Shown here piece after piece: positions 40,756 through 50,703 of a stretch of DNA of 61,045 nt (position 1 is the first letter of the stretch; each line of letters begins with the position of its first letter). The notes under the pieces are model-generated. The model made no database searches, was not told the origin of the DNA, and worked only from the letters and a program-made list of their open reading frames with translations. The position numbers and the translations under genes are program-made. The stretch comes from Rhizobium esperanzae (GTDB taxonomy: Bacteria; Pseudomonadota; Alphaproteobacteria; Rhizobiales; Rhizobiaceae). Location of the stretch: NCBI RefSeq assembly GCF_014197615.1, contig NZ_JACIFY010000026.1, positions 1 to 61,045 of the forward strand, read 5' to 3'.

Positions 40756-43038
40756 ATGCAAAGTCTGGGGCAATTGCAGGAAACATTGTCCGCCGCCTTC
40801 GGCGGACCCGCCGCCAAGCCGCATGAAGAGCGGATGGGGGGCCTCTCCCTGCGGCCCGGCGCATCGGCGCCCGAGGCAGCCGACGATCGCACGATGGGGC
40901 CGCCTGCAGCGACACGGCGTCTGCTGTTCTATTGGCTTGGCGGCGCCGGCCTGCTTGCCGCGATGATGCTGACACTGCTTGCCCATGCCGGCGATCAGCT
41001 GCTGCTGTCGGGCGGGCTCGTCGTTCTCGGCCTTGCCGTCATCGCTAGCTATGCCGTGCTGATGGTTCGGCGGCGCAGAGCCCCGCGCGACGGCAAACGC
41101 CTGCCGGACTGGAACGATGGCGCCAAGCTGTTTGCCGATGTGCACGACGTGCTCGGCGACATCACCGTCAGCCGCAGCATGGACCGGCGCATCATCTCCG
41201 CCAACGACACGTTTCGCCGCCTGACCGGGCGGCTGCACCCGGAGGGACGCAGCTGCGAGGAGATCGGGCTGGCCTTCCGCCCCGGGCCGATACCGCATTG
41301 CTACGACGTCGAGATTTCGACGCCGGACGGCCAGCGCATCTTTCTCTGGCGCGACGTCGTCACCCGCGATCCGGCAAACGGCCGCCTGCTGCTGCAGAGC
41401 GTGGCGCGAGATGTGACCGACGAGCGGCTGATCGCCCAGGGCCGCGAGGAGGCCCGCCAGAAGGCCGAATATAACAGCGCCGCCAAATCCAGGCTGCTTG
41501 CCACCGTCAGCCATGAGGTGCGCACGCCGCTTTCCGGCATCCTCGGCATGACGCATCTGCTCGCCGAGACGCGGCTGACGCAGGAGCAGCAGGATTATCT
41601 GGCGAATATCCGCCAGTCCGGCCACGCGCTGACGCAGCTGGTCGAGGATCTGCTCGATTTCTCCACCATCGAGGTCGGCCGCTTCGCGCTGCATCCGCGC
41701 TCGGAATCGCTGCGCAAGCTCTTGGAAAGCGTCGTCGAGATGCTCGCTCACCGGGCGCATGAAAAAGGCATCGAGATCGGCGCCACGGTGTCATCCGATG
41801 TGCCGGAAAATATGAGCTTCGATCCGGCGCGGCTGCGCCAGGTTCTCTTCAACGTCATCGGCAACGCCGTGAAGTTCACCCAGGTCGGCGGCGTTTTCAT
41901 TCGCGTGTCGCTCGATGCGGACAACCTGTCGATCACCGTCACCGATAGCGGTCCCGGCATGACGGCGGAGGAGCAGGCGCGCGTCTTCGGCGAGTTCGAG
42001 CAGGGCGGGAGCGTTGCCGACAAGAGCAGCGGCACCGGGCTCGGCCTTGCGATCTCCGCCCGGATCATCCGCGAATTCAACGGCACGCTGACGGTAGCCG
42101 GCGAAAAGGGCAGAGGCAGCGAATTCACCATCCGCTTCCCTGTCGATATCGGAAGCGAGCGCCCCGATAGGCGCAATACGCTGCTTGCCGGCAACAGCGT
42201 CGTGCTTCTGGCGCCGGCAGGCGCGGCGCGCGCCGCCATCGCCGAGACGATCACCGCACTCGGCGGCCTCTGCCATCTCGTCGCCGACGGCGAAAGCGCG
42301 CGGGCAACGCTGCTCGGCTTGGCAAACGGCGGACAGCGGCCGACCGATATTATCATCGACCATCGCATGTCGGCGGAATTTTCCGCTCATCTGGCCGATC
42401 GCGCCGAAATCGCGGCGCTTGGCCTGCGCAAGGTCCTGCTCGTCAATCCGGAAGAGCGCAGCGCCCATCCGCTCGATCTCTTCGATGCCTGGCTGATCCG
42501 GCCGCTGCGCGAACAATCGCTGATCGACGTGCTGCGCGGGCGTATGCGCGGCATGGAGAAACGCGACGCACTGAACGACAACCAGCCGGGCTTCGGCCTT
42601 TCGGTGGCGGAGACAATGGCGACCACAAGCGGGCTCAACATCCTGCTTGGCGAGGACGATCCGATCAATGCCATGCTGGTGCGCGTCGTCCTGGAAAAGG
42701 GCGGGCATAAGGTGCGCCATGTCGAGGATTTCGAGGCGCTGCTCGATTGCGCCTTGTGCGAGGCGAATGCCCGGCCCGACATCATCATCAGCGACCTGTC
42801 GATGCCCGGTGGCAACGGTATCGACATGCTGGGACGCCTGCGCGGCCATGAAAGGCGGCTCGATCTTACCTCGGTGCCGGTGATCGTGCTGACCGCCGAC
42901 AAGACCGACGACTCACGCCGCCAGGTCCTGCTGAACGGCGCCAACCGCGTCATGGTCAAGCCGGTCGACCCGCTGCGGCTGCTGACCGAAGTTCAGGCCG
43001 TCGCCGCACTTTCTGCCCGCCGGGCAGAGGCGCGATAA
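40756..43038 (+). CDS. Hybrid sensor histidine kinase/response regulator
   Basis: A 760-aa inner-membrane sensor. Two membrane helices lie near residues 55-100. A PAS-like segment (about 115-220) follows, then the HisKA domain with phospho-acceptor His253 (SHEVRTPL), then the HATPase domain (VLFNVIGNAVKFT, VTDSGPGM, SGTGLGL). After the ATPase comes a degenerate receiver-like stretch (about 475-595), then a complete receiver with acidic GEDDP, D680 in ISDLSMPG, T in VLTAD and K735 in MVKPVD. No dedicated response regulator is adjacent, so output probably goes through a separate phosphotransfer protein. The signal is unknown. Confidence 0.92.
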   Translation: MQSLGQLQETLSAAFGGPAAKPHEERMGGLSLRPGASAPEAADDRTMGPPAATRRLLFYWLGGAGLLAAMMLTLLAHAGDQLLLSGGLVVLGLAVIASYAVLMVRRRRAPRDGKRLPDWNDGAKLFADVHDVLGDITVSRSMDRRIISANDTFRRLTGRLHPEGRSCEEIGLAFRPGPIPHCYDVEISTPDGQRIFLWRDVVTRDPANGRLLLQSVARDVTDERLIAQGREEARQKAEYNSAAKSRLLATVSHEVRTPLSGILGMTHLLAETRLTQEQQDYLANIRQSGHALTQLVEDLLDFSTIEVGRFALHPRSESLRKLLESVVEMLAHRAHEKGIEIGATVSSDVPENMSFDPARLRQVLFNVIGNAVKFTQVGGVFIRVSLDADNLSITVTDSGPGMTAEEQARVFGEFEQGGSVADKSSGTGLGLAISARIIREFNGTLTVAGEKGRGSEFTIRFPVDIGSERPDRRNTLLAGNSVVLLAPAGAARAAIAETITALGGLCHLVADGESARATLLGLANGGQRPTDIIIDHRMSAEFSAHLADRAEIAALGLRKVLLVNPEERSAHPLDLFDAWLIRPLREQSLIDVLRGRMRGMEKRDALNDNQPGFGLSVAETMATTSGLNILLGEDDPINAMLVRVVLEKGGHKVRHVEDFEALLDCALCEANARPDIIISDLSMPGGNGIDMLGRLRGHERRLDLTSVPVIVLTADKTDDSRRQVLLNGANRVMVKPVDPLRLLTEVQAVAALSARRAEAR

Positions 43039-43146
43039 CGTTCCGCGGGACCGGCCCGCTTCTTGCGCCGGGAAATTCAATATGTCACTTTCCTGTCGCA
43101 GAGAAGTGTTTTATGGCGTCGATAAGCCGGCAACGGGAGAATCGTC

Positions 43147-44025
43147 ATGTCCGCCATCGACATCCTGAATCGTGACACCACCGCGGAGGCTGTACGGCCC
43201 TCGACGGCGGCTGCGCAGAAGGACGGCGATATCCTCGGCCGCATCGGCAATCTGGAAACCCGCCTTGCCCGCACGGCGCGCGAGATCGATGCCGCCCAGG
43301 CCGTGCGTTACCGGGTTTTCGTCGACGAAATGAAGGCGCAGCTACCGCTGGATGCCATGCGCCGCCAGCGGGATGTCGATGCCTATGACGCTTTCTGCGA
43401 CCATCTTCTCGTTCTCGACCGCTCGATCGAGGGCGATCCGGAAGACCAGATCGTCGGCACCTACCGGCTGTTGCGCCAGGATGTCGCCATCGCCAATGGC
43501 GGTTTTTACTCGGCTTCCGAATTCGAAATCGAGAGCCTGATCGCCAAACATCCGGACAAGCGCTTCATGGAACTCGGCCGTTCCTGCGTGCTGCCGGAAT
43601 ACCGCACCAAGCGCACCGTCGAGCTTCTGTGGCAGGGCAACTGGGCCTATGCGCTGAAGCATGGCGTCAGCGCCATGTTCGGCTGCGCCTCGTTCCCCGG
43701 CGTCTATCTCGAAAGCCATGCGCTGGCGCTGTCTTTCCTCTACCACACTGTGCTGGCGAAGAACGAATGGGCCGTCGGGGCTCTGCCGGATCTCGCCCGC
43801 AACATGGATCTGATGCCGGTCGAGGCCATCAACCCGAAGCGGGCGCTGATGGCCCTGCCGCCGCTCATCAAGGGTTATCTCAGACTCGGCGCGATGGTCG
43901 GCTCCAGCGCCGTCGTCGATCATGCCTTCAACACTACCGACGTGCTGATCGTGCTGCCGATCTCCAGCATCTCCGACCGTTACCTGAATTATTACGGCGC
44001 CGACGCCGGCCGCTTCGCGAGCTGA
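43147..44025 (+). CDS. olsB: Ornithine lipid synthesis acyltransferase OlsB
   Basis: First enzyme of ornithine lipid synthesis: it transfers a 3-hydroxyacyl group from acyl carrier protein to the alpha-amino group of ornithine, giving lyso-ornithine lipid. The 292-aa protein has the GNAT-like OlsB fold, with AVRYRVFVDEM, FMELGRSCVLPEYR and FGCASFPGVYLESHALALSFLY segments that mark the family. Size fits the rhizobial enzyme. GGGAG precedes the ATG. The second enzyme, OlsA, is encoded 16 kb away in the same window. In rhizobia the pathway is often raised under phosphate limitation; I did not find a clear PHO box here. Confidence 0.9.
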   Translation: MSAIDILNRDTTAEAVRPSTAAAQKDGDILGRIGNLETRLARTAREIDAAQAVRYRVFVDEMKAQLPLDAMRRQRDVDAYDAFCDHLLVLDRSIEGDPEDQIVGTYRLLRQDVAIANGGFYSASEFEIESLIAKHPDKRFMELGRSCVLPEYRTKRTVELLWQGNWAYALKHGVSAMFGCASFPGVYLESHALALSFLYHTVLAKNEWAVGALPDLARNMDLMPVEAINPKRALMALPPLIKGYLRLGAMVGSSAVVDHAFNTTDVLIVLPISSISDRYLNYYGADAGRFAS

Positions 44026-44046
44026 CGCATGTCGCCGGCGGTGGGC

Positions 44047-45045
44047 TCATCCACCGGATCGCCTCCTCGTGTCCGATGGGTTCTCCCCATACGCCGCCCG
44101 GTAGAGTGCCGAAAAGCGGCCGAAGTGAAAGAACCCCCACTTCAGGCAGATGTCGCGCAACGGCTGCCGGTTCAAAGGATCGCGGAGATCCTCCCGGGCA
44201 GCATGCAGGCGGAGTGATCTCAGATAGGCTGCCGGCGTCGCTCCCTTGAAGTCACGAAAACCGACTTCAAGGGAGCGAATGGAAACGCCCGCCGCCTCCG
44301 CGACGCTCTGCATCGTCAATGGCTGGGCGATGTTCGCATACATGAAATCAATGGCTCGACGGACATGCCTCGGCGCTATCAGATGGATTTTGTTGTCGAG
44401 CAGATGCGACAGCCGGTTGGGAATGAGCCGCACCACGAGATCGGCAAGTGCCTGGGTCAGGTTCGACATAGCGATTGGCGAGTGAAGCAGCGGCCCGTTG
44501 TTGCGCATGCCGAGGATGATCGTTTGCACCAGATTGCCGAACAACTGTCCCGCTGCCGTCGAAAAATCAATGACGGGCACCAGTTCCATTGCCCCGATCA
44601 GAGGCCTCTCGAATATGGCGGCGACGGCCTGAGCCAGGATTGTCCAGTTCAGACTGAGCGTGTCCGACCGGTGAGGCGCTGCCCCTATGGAAACCCAGTC
44701 CGACTCGAGATTGTTCATCAACAGCAGCCGCCCGGGCGTCGCTTCGACCACTGTGCGACCAAACCCGACATTGAGAACACCTGTGCGCGGAACGACGATT
44801 GCCAGAGTTTCCGGCGTTCCGTGCGCCGTTCTTGCACCCCAGTCGCCGGTATCCTGGTTGCTGACCAGCGACAGCCCTTCATCACCCCAAAAGCCGACCT
44901 TCCAGTCGAGCGGTTTCTCCCGGCCAGTGCGCCACGCGTCGAGCGAACCAAACCCCTTGGTCAGGGCCTCGACCATATCGTCGAAAGTCGGCCCCTGAAA
45001 TCGGGCGATGAAATTGTGGGATGCGTCTTCTGCCATGGAAACCAA
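44047..45045 (-). CDS. AraC-family transcriptional regulator
   Basis: A 332-aa regulator with an N-terminal sensing domain (AraC-binding-like, with TPGRLLLMNNLESDWVSIG) and two C-terminal helix-turn-helix motifs (PLTMQSVAEAAGVSIRSLE and LRDICLKWGFFHFGRFSALY). Effector and targets are unknown. It is convergent with olsB. ATGs at 45045 and 45036 are both possible starts. Its upstream region is A/T-rich compared with the flanks. Codon bias is a little weaker than in the housekeeping neighbours, which hints at accessory status. Confidence 0.9.
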   Translation of the reverse strand: MVSMAEDASHNFIARFQGPTFDDMVEALTKGFGSLDAWRTGREKPLDWKVGFWGDEGLSLVSNQDTGDWGARTAHGTPETLAIVVPRTGVLNVGFGRTVVEATPGRLLLMNNLESDWVSIGAAPHRSDTLSLNWTILAQAVAAIFERPLIGAMELVPVIDFSTAAGQLFGNLVQTIILGMRNNGPLLHSPIAMSNLTQALADLVVRLIPNRLSHLLDNKIHLIAPRHVRRAIDFMYANIAQPLTMQSVAEAAGVSIRSLEVGFRDFKGATPAAYLRSLRLHAAREDLRDPLNRQPLRDICLKWGFFHFGRFSALYRAAYGENPSDTRRRSGG

Positions 45046-45221
45046 CCCGGTGATGAAATATTAAACAATCGAGCAGCGAAACCGTCAATTGCCCGTCACT
45101 CTTTCAAGTCCGGGCGGACAATTCATGCCGCGTAAGAGATTATTGTATCAAAAGTATGACTTATGGACAGCGGTCTGAACGTCCTGAGGCGCGCGAGCTG
45201 AAAGCTGTAAAATAAATCCAT

Positions 45222-45262
45222 AAAAACCAGTGCCCGGCCGACGCGCTGTCGGCCGGGCACTG
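45222..45262 (-). terminator. Terminator of the malic enzyme gene
   Basis: Perfect 15-bp stem CAGTGCCCGGCCGAC (45228-45242) and GTCGGCCGGGCACTG (45248-45262), loop GCGCT. On the minus strand it is followed by GTTTTTATGG. It lies about 30 nt past the malic enzyme stop. Confidence 0.88.
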
Positions 45263-45293
45263 AATGCCGCCCCTAATGTGAGCAGGGTGAGGT

Positions 45294-47576
45294 TTACGAG
45301 CCGCCATAGGCAGCGATCGCCGCCATATTGACGATGTCGCTATCCTTGGCGCCCATCGAGGTGATCTGCACCGGCTTGTCGAGGCCGACGAGGATCGGGC
45401 CGATGACCGTGGAGCCGCCGAGCTCCTGCAGCATCTTCGTCGAGATCGAGGCCGAGTGGAAGGCCGGCATGACAAGCACATTGGCCGGGCCGGAGAGGCG
45501 GCAGAAGGGATATTGCTCCATCACCTTGCGGTTCAGGGCGACATCGGCGGCCATCTCGCCGTCATATTCGAAATCGACGCGGCGCCTGTCGAGAATCTTC
45601 ACCGCCTCGCGCACCCGCTCGGAGCGTTCGCCCGAGGGATGGCCGAAGGTGGAATAGGCAAGCATGGCGACACGCGGCGGATACCCCATGCGCCTTGCGA
45701 GACCGGCTGCCTCCTCGGCGATATCGGCAAGCTGCTCGGCCGTCGGCATGTCGTGCACTGCCGTATCGGCAACGAAGACGGTGCGGCCGCGGCAAAGCGC
45801 CAGGGATACGCCGATGACGCGGTGGCCGGGCTTCTCGTCGATGCAGCGGCGCACATCCTCGAGCGCCGTCGAATAGTTGCGGGTGATGCCCGTCACCATG
45901 CCGTCGGCATCGCCGAGCGCCACCATGGTGGCGGCGAAATGGTTGCGGTCGTTGTGGATCAGCCGCTGGGCGTCGCGGTGCAGATAACCCTGCCGCTGCA
46001 GCCTGGCATAGAGATAATCGATATAGGCCTCGACCCGAGTCGAGATACGGGCATTGACGATTTCAAGGCCCGGGCGACTGAGATCGATGCCGGCGCGCTC
46101 GGCCGTCGCCCGGATCAGATCCTCGCGGCCGAGCAGGATGGCGGTGCCGAGCTGCTGGTTGGCGTAGGAGAGGGCTGCGCGCAGGACCTGTTCTTCCTCG
46201 GCTTCGGCAAAGACGATCCGCTTCGGGCGGCGGCGAACGCGCTCGTAGAGGCTGGCGAGCGTCGAGGCGATCGGATCGCGGCGCGCCGAAAGCTCGCGGG
46301 CGTAACCCGCCATATCGGTAATCGCCTTGCGGGCGACGCCGCTCTCGATCGCCGCTTCCGCAACCGCGACCGGGATTGCCGAGATCAGCCGCGGATCGAA
46401 AGGAACGGGAATGATGTATTGTGCGCCGAAGCGCGGCCGGTTGCCCTGGTAGGCGGCGACCACGTCATCCGGCACGTCCTCGCGGGCGAGGTTTGCCAGC
46501 GCCTTGACGGCGGCGATCTTCATCGCATCGTTGATGGTGGAAGCACGGACATCGAGCGCGCCGCGGAAGATATAGGGAAAGCCGAGGACGTTGTTGACCT
46601 GGTTCGGATAGTCCGAACGGCCGGTCGCCATGATGGCGTCGTCGCGGATGCGGGCAACCTCCTCCGGGGTGATCTCCGGATCAGGATTGGCCATCGCGAA
46701 GATGATCGGCCGGTCCGCCATCGAGCGGATCATCTCGGCCGAGAAAGCGCCCTTCTGCGACAGGCCGAAAATGACGTCGGCGCCCACCATCGCCTCTTCC
46801 AGCGTGCGCGTGTCGGTCTTGGCCGCATGCGCCGATTTCCACTGGTTCATGCCCTCGGTGCGGCCCTGGTAGATGACCCCCTTGGTGTCGCAGAGGATGA
46901 TATTCTCCGGCGCAAAGCCCATCGCCTTGATGAGTTCGACGCAGGCGATCGCCGCGGCACCCGCGCCGTTGCAGACGAGCTTCGTCGTCTTCAGGTCGCG
47001 GCCGGTCAGCTCCAGCGCGTTGATCAGGCCGGCAGCGGCGATGATCGCCGTTCCATGCTGGTCGTCATGGAAGACCGGGATGTCCATCAGTTCGCGAAGC
47101 CGGCTTTCGATGACGAAACAATCCGGCGCCTTGATATCCTCGAGGTTGATGCCGCCGAAGGAAGGACCGAGGAAGCGCACGCAGTTGATGAACTCGTCGA
47201 CATTTTCGGTATCGATTTCGAGGTCGATGGAATCGACGTCGGCGAAGCGCTTGAACAGCACCGACTTGCCTTCCATAACAGGCTTGGAGGCCAAGGCGCC
47301 GAGATTGCCGAGCCCGAGAATGGCCGTGCCGTTCGATATGACGGCGACCATGTTGCCGCGGGCGGTATAGTCGTAGGCCGTCTGCGGATCGGCGGCGATC
47401 GCCTTGACCGGAACGGCCACCCCCGGCGAATAGGCAAGCGACAGGTCGCGTTGCGTCGCCATCGGTTTGGTCGGGACGACTTCCAGCTTGCCGGGCCGGC
47501 CCATGGCGTGAAAATCAAGCGCCTCCTGGTCGGTCACAGAGGTCACCGGCCGGTCCTTCTTATCGATATCGGGCAT
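45294..47576 (-). CDS. tme: Malic enzyme with C-terminal phosphotransacetylase-like domain
   Basis: Oxidative decarboxylation of malate to pyruvate. The 760-aa protein has an N-terminal malic enzyme domain (about residues 15-430: YSPGVAVP, DDQHGTAIIAAAGLINAL, FGLSQKGAFS, FAMANPDPEI) and a C-terminal phosphotransacetylase-like domain (about 440-755). Sinorhizobium has two such long enzymes, NAD-dependent Dme and NADP-dependent Tme. I assign tme because it lies next to mutS, as I recall for Sinorhizobium, not from a cofactor motif. The PTA part is thought to be regulatory. It is divergent from mutS. Confidence 0.92.
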   Translation of the reverse strand: MPDIDKKDRPVTSVTDQEALDFHAMGRPGKLEVVPTKPMATQRDLSLAYSPGVAVPVKAIAADPQTAYDYTARGNMVAVISNGTAILGLGNLGALASKPVMEGKSVLFKRFADVDSIDLEIDTENVDEFINCVRFLGPSFGGINLEDIKAPDCFVIESRLRELMDIPVFHDDQHGTAIIAAAGLINALELTGRDLKTTKLVCNGAGAAAIACVELIKAMGFAPENIILCDTKGVIYQGRTEGMNQWKSAHAAKTDTRTLEEAMVGADVIFGLSQKGAFSAEMIRSMADRPIIFAMANPDPEITPEEVARIRDDAIMATGRSDYPNQVNNVLGFPYIFRGALDVRASTINDAMKIAAVKALANLAREDVPDDVVAAYQGNRPRFGAQYIIPVPFDPRLISAIPVAVAEAAIESGVARKAITDMAGYARELSARRDPIASTLASLYERVRRRPKRIVFAEAEEEQVLRAALSYANQQLGTAILLGREDLIRATAERAGIDLSRPGLEIVNARISTRVEAYIDYLYARLQRQGYLHRDAQRLIHNDRNHFAATMVALGDADGMVTGITRNYSTALEDVRRCIDEKPGHRVIGVSLALCRGRTVFVADTAVHDMPTAEQLADIAEEAAGLARRMGYPPRVAMLAYSTFGHPSGERSERVREAVKILDRRRVDFEYDGEMAADVALNRKVMEQYPFCRLSGPANVLVMPAFHSASISTKMLQELGGSTVIGPILVGLDKPVQITSMGAKDSDIVNMAAIAAYGGS

Positions 47577-47689
47577 AAATCCTCCAACGTCCTGTGGGCG
47601 ACGCTTTGCTCTTCCTCAAATGCTGTTGTCATCTATAGCGGTGCGCGGATAGGGTTGGCACCTGTTTTTTTGGGAAAAACTGCACCTCC

Positions 47690-50416
47690 GTGAACGCACG
47701 AATAGACACAGAGAATGAAGCCTTTTCGGCTGCCGAGCTCGCCACGGCGGAAAGCCGTGCCTCGGCGACGCCGATGATGGAGCAATATATCGAGATCAAG
47801 GCGAACAATCCGGGTTCGCTGCTCTTCTATCGCATGGGTGACTTCTACGAGCTGTTCTTCGAAGATGCGCTCGAAGCCTCACGTGCGCTCGGCATCACGC
47901 TGACGAAGCGCGGCCAGCACATGGGCCAGGATATCCCGATGTGCGGCGTGCCGGTGCATGCGGCCGACGACTATCTGCAGAAACTGATTTCACTCGGCTT
48001 CCGGGTCGCCGTCTGCGAGCAGATCGAGGATCCGGCCGAAGCGAAGAAACGCGGCGGCAAATCCGTCGTCAAGCGCGACGTCGTCCGCCTGGTCACGCCA
48101 GGCACGATCACCGAGGAAAAACTGCTTTCGCCCTCGGAATCCAACTATCTGATGGCTCTGACCCGCATTCGCGGCGCGGCCGAACCCTTGCTGGCGCTCG
48201 CCTGGATCGATATTTCCACCGGCGTCTTCCGGCTGGCCGAGACCGAGGCCTCGCGGCTGCTTGCCGATATCCTGCGCATCGATCCGCGCGAACTCATCCT
48301 GCCCGACACGATCTTCCACGATCCGGAGCTCAAGCCGGTCTTCGACGTGCTCGGCCGCACCGCGGTGCCGCAGCCGGCCGTGCTCTTCGACAGCGCCAGC
48401 GCCGAAGGCCGGATTGCGCGTTATTTCGGCGTCACCACACTCGACGGCTTCGGTACTTTTTCCCGCGCCGAGCTGGCGGCGGCGGCGGCGGCCGTCGCCT
48501 ATGTCGAAAAGACCCAGATCGCCGAGCGGCCGCCGCTTGGCAAGCCCGAGCGGGAAAGTGCGGCGTCGACGCTGTTCATCGACCCGGCCACGCGCGCCAA
48601 TCTGGAACTGGCCCGCACGCTGTCGGGTGATCGCAACGGCTCGCTGCTGAAGGCGATCGACCGCACCATCACCGGCGGCGGCGCACGGCTTCTCGCCGAG
48701 CGGCTGATGTCGCCGCTGACCGATCCTGCCCGCATCAATGCCCGGCTCGATTCGATCGGCTTCCTGATCGACGAACCCCTGCTCTGCGGTAATCTGCGCG
48801 ATACGCTGAAACATGTGCCCGACATGCCGCGGGCCCTGTCGCGCCTGGCGCTCGATCGCGGCGGCCCGCGCGATCTCTGGGCGATCCGCCAGGGCCTGCA
48901 AGCGGCCGGCGGACTTGCCGATCTGCTCGCAGGCGCGATGCTGCCGGAAGAACTTGGCCAGGCGCTGTCCGGGCTGCAGGCCCTTCCGGCGGGCCTGGAA
49001 AAGCTGCTGGCCGAGACGCTCGCCGACGAATTGCCGCTCTTGAAGCGCGACGGCGGCTTCCTGCGCGACGGCGCCAGCGCCGAACTCGACGAAGTCAGGG
49101 CGCTGCGCGACCAGTCGCGCCGGGTGATCGCCGGGCTGCAACTGCAATATGCCGAGGAGACCGGCATCCGGTCGCTGAAGATCAAGCACAACAACATCCT
49201 CGGCTATTTCATCGAGGTCACCGCCGGCAATGCCTCGCCGATGACCGACACGGCGGAAGCAAAGGCGCGCTTCATCCACCGCCAGACGATGGCGAGCGCG
49301 ATGCGCTTCACCACCACCGAGCTTGCCGATCTCGAAAGCCGCATCGCCAACGCCGCCGATCGGGCGCTGACGATCGAGCTTGCCGCTTTCGACAGGATGA
49401 CGGCGGCCGTGGTTGCGGAAGCCGAAGCGATCAAATCGGGCGCGCGGGCGCTTGCCGTCATCGACGTCGCCGCCAGCCTGGCGCTGCTCGCCGAAGAGCA
49501 GGCCTATTGCCGCCCGCAGGTCGACGGTTCGAAGATGTTTGCGATCGAAGGCGGACGCCATCCGGTCGTCGAACAGGCGCTGCGGCGGCAGGCCGGCGGC
49601 CCCTTCGTCGCCAACAATTGCGACCTGTCGCCGAAAGCAGGCGACAAGGACGGCGCGATCTGGCTGCTGACCGGGCCGAATATGGGCGGTAAGTCGACCT
49701 TCCTGCGGCAGAACGCGCTGATCGCGATCCTGGCGCAGATGGGCGCCTTCGTGCCGGCGGCATCGGCCCATATCGGCATTGTCGATCGGCTTTTCTCGCG
49801 CGTCGGCGCTTCCGACGACCTGGCGCGCGGGCGCTCCACCTTCATGGTCGAAATGGTCGAAACCGCGGCGATCCTCAATCAGGCGAGCGACCGCTCGCTC
49901 GTCATTCTCGATGAAATCGGCCGCGGCACCGCCACTTTCGACGGCCTGTCGATCGCCTGGGCCTCCGTCGAACACCTGCATGAGGGCAACCGCTGCCGTG
50001 GCCTGTTCGCCACGCATTTCCATGAGCTGACCGTGCTGTCGGAAAAGCTTGGCCGGCTATCGAACGCGACGATGCGCGTCAAGGAATGGGACGGCGACGT
50101 CATTTTCCTGCATGAGGTCGGGCCGGGTGCGGCGGACCGCTCCTACGGTATCCAGGTCGCGAGGCTTGCCGGGCTTCCGGCCTCGGTCGTGACACGGGCC
50201 CGCGACGTGCTTACCCGGCTGGAGGATGCCGACCGCAAGAACCCGGCGAGCCAGCTGATCGACGACCTGCCGCTCTTCCAGGTGGCGGTGCGGCGCGAGG
50301 ACACCGCCCGCGGCCCCTCCAAGGTCGAGGAGGCGCTGAAGGCGATGAGCCTCGACGACATGACGCCGCGCGAGGCAATGGACGCGCTTTACGACCTCAA
50401 GAAGAAACTGAAATAG
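47690..50416 (+). CDS. mutS: DNA mismatch repair protein MutS
   Basis: Recognises mismatches and starts repair with MutL. The 908-aa protein has the N-terminal mismatch-binding GDFYELF motif (F52, E54), connector, clamp and lever domains, and the C-terminal ABC ATPase with Walker A TGPNMGGKST (about 661-670), Walker B LVILDEIGRGT, and the THFHEL switch. It starts at a GTG (47690) with a modest ribosome site; a later ATG would drop part of the variable N-terminus. A small unknown gene follows within 12 nt. Confidence 0.97.
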   Translation: MNARIDTENEAFSAAELATAESRASATPMMEQYIEIKANNPGSLLFYRMGDFYELFFEDALEASRALGITLTKRGQHMGQDIPMCGVPVHAADDYLQKLISLGFRVAVCEQIEDPAEAKKRGGKSVVKRDVVRLVTPGTITEEKLLSPSESNYLMALTRIRGAAEPLLALAWIDISTGVFRLAETEASRLLADILRIDPRELILPDTIFHDPELKPVFDVLGRTAVPQPAVLFDSASAEGRIARYFGVTTLDGFGTFSRAELAAAAAAVAYVEKTQIAERPPLGKPERESAASTLFIDPATRANLELARTLSGDRNGSLLKAIDRTITGGGARLLAERLMSPLTDPARINARLDSIGFLIDEPLLCGNLRDTLKHVPDMPRALSRLALDRGGPRDLWAIRQGLQAAGGLADLLAGAMLPEELGQALSGLQALPAGLEKLLAETLADELPLLKRDGGFLRDGASAELDEVRALRDQSRRVIAGLQLQYAEETGIRSLKIKHNNILGYFIEVTAGNASPMTDTAEAKARFIHRQTMASAMRFTTTELADLESRIANAADRALTIELAAFDRMTAAVVAEAEAIKSGARALAVIDVAASLALLAEEQAYCRPQVDGSKMFAIEGGRHPVVEQALRRQAGGPFVANNCDLSPKAGDKDGAIWLLTGPNMGGKSTFLRQNALIAILAQMGAFVPAASAHIGIVDRLFSRVGASDDLARGRSTFMVEMVETAAILNQASDRSLVILDEIGRGTATFDGLSIAWASVEHLHEGNRCRGLFATHFHELTVLSEKLGRLSNATMRVKEWDGDVIFLHEVGPGAADRSYGIQVARLAGLPASVVTRARDVLTRLEDADRKNPASQLIDDLPLFQVAVRREDTARGPSKVEEALKAMSLDDMTPREAMDALYDLKKKLK

Positions 50417-50427
50417 GGGCGAAACCG

Positions 50428-50703
50428 ATGTTCATGGAAAAACTGGTTCGCGAAACCGAGCGTCTCTCGCTCATCTGCTCCATGCTCGACACGATGCGGC
50501 GCGCCGACGAGGATCGCAATGCGCGCGGCTGGACCTCGCCGATCGGCATGCTGAAAATCACCCGCTGCTGCGCGATGATCTCGGAGCTCGCCACGTCGAT
50601 CGCCAAGGCGGGCTACCGCGAATGCGACAGACAGTCGCTCGAGGAGATCATGAGCGAGACGCGGCAGGTGCTGTATTTGCTGAATGCGCGGGCTGCCAGC
50701 TGA
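50428..50703 (+). CDS. Small conserved-looking protein of unknown function
   Basis: A 91-aa, mostly helical protein that I cannot assign. It is acidic to neutral, with three Cys (ICSM, RCCAM) and heptad-like leucines (about residues 5-25 and 65-85). It begins 12 nt after mutS with GGGGCG upstream, so it is probably cotranscribed. Codon bias fits a real gene. It sits between mutS and glnD. Confidence 0.75.
   Translation: MFMEKLVRETERLSLICSMLDTMRRADEDRNARGWTSPIGMLKITRCCAMISELATSIAKAGYRECDRQSLEEIMSETRQVLYLLNARAAS

Noticed and set aside
47655..47675. TTGGCACC resembling the -24 half of a sigma-54 promoter before mutS
   Set aside because: The -12 GC is missing (only a T-run follows), and mutS is not a known sigma-54 target.
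45456..47693. Plus-strand open frame of 745 codons opposite the malic enzyme
   Set aside because: Antisense shadow; the malic enzyme on the minus strand has full catalytic motifs.
47990..50023. Minus-strand open frame of 677 codons opposite mutS
   Set aside because: Antisense shadow of mutS with no recognisable domain.
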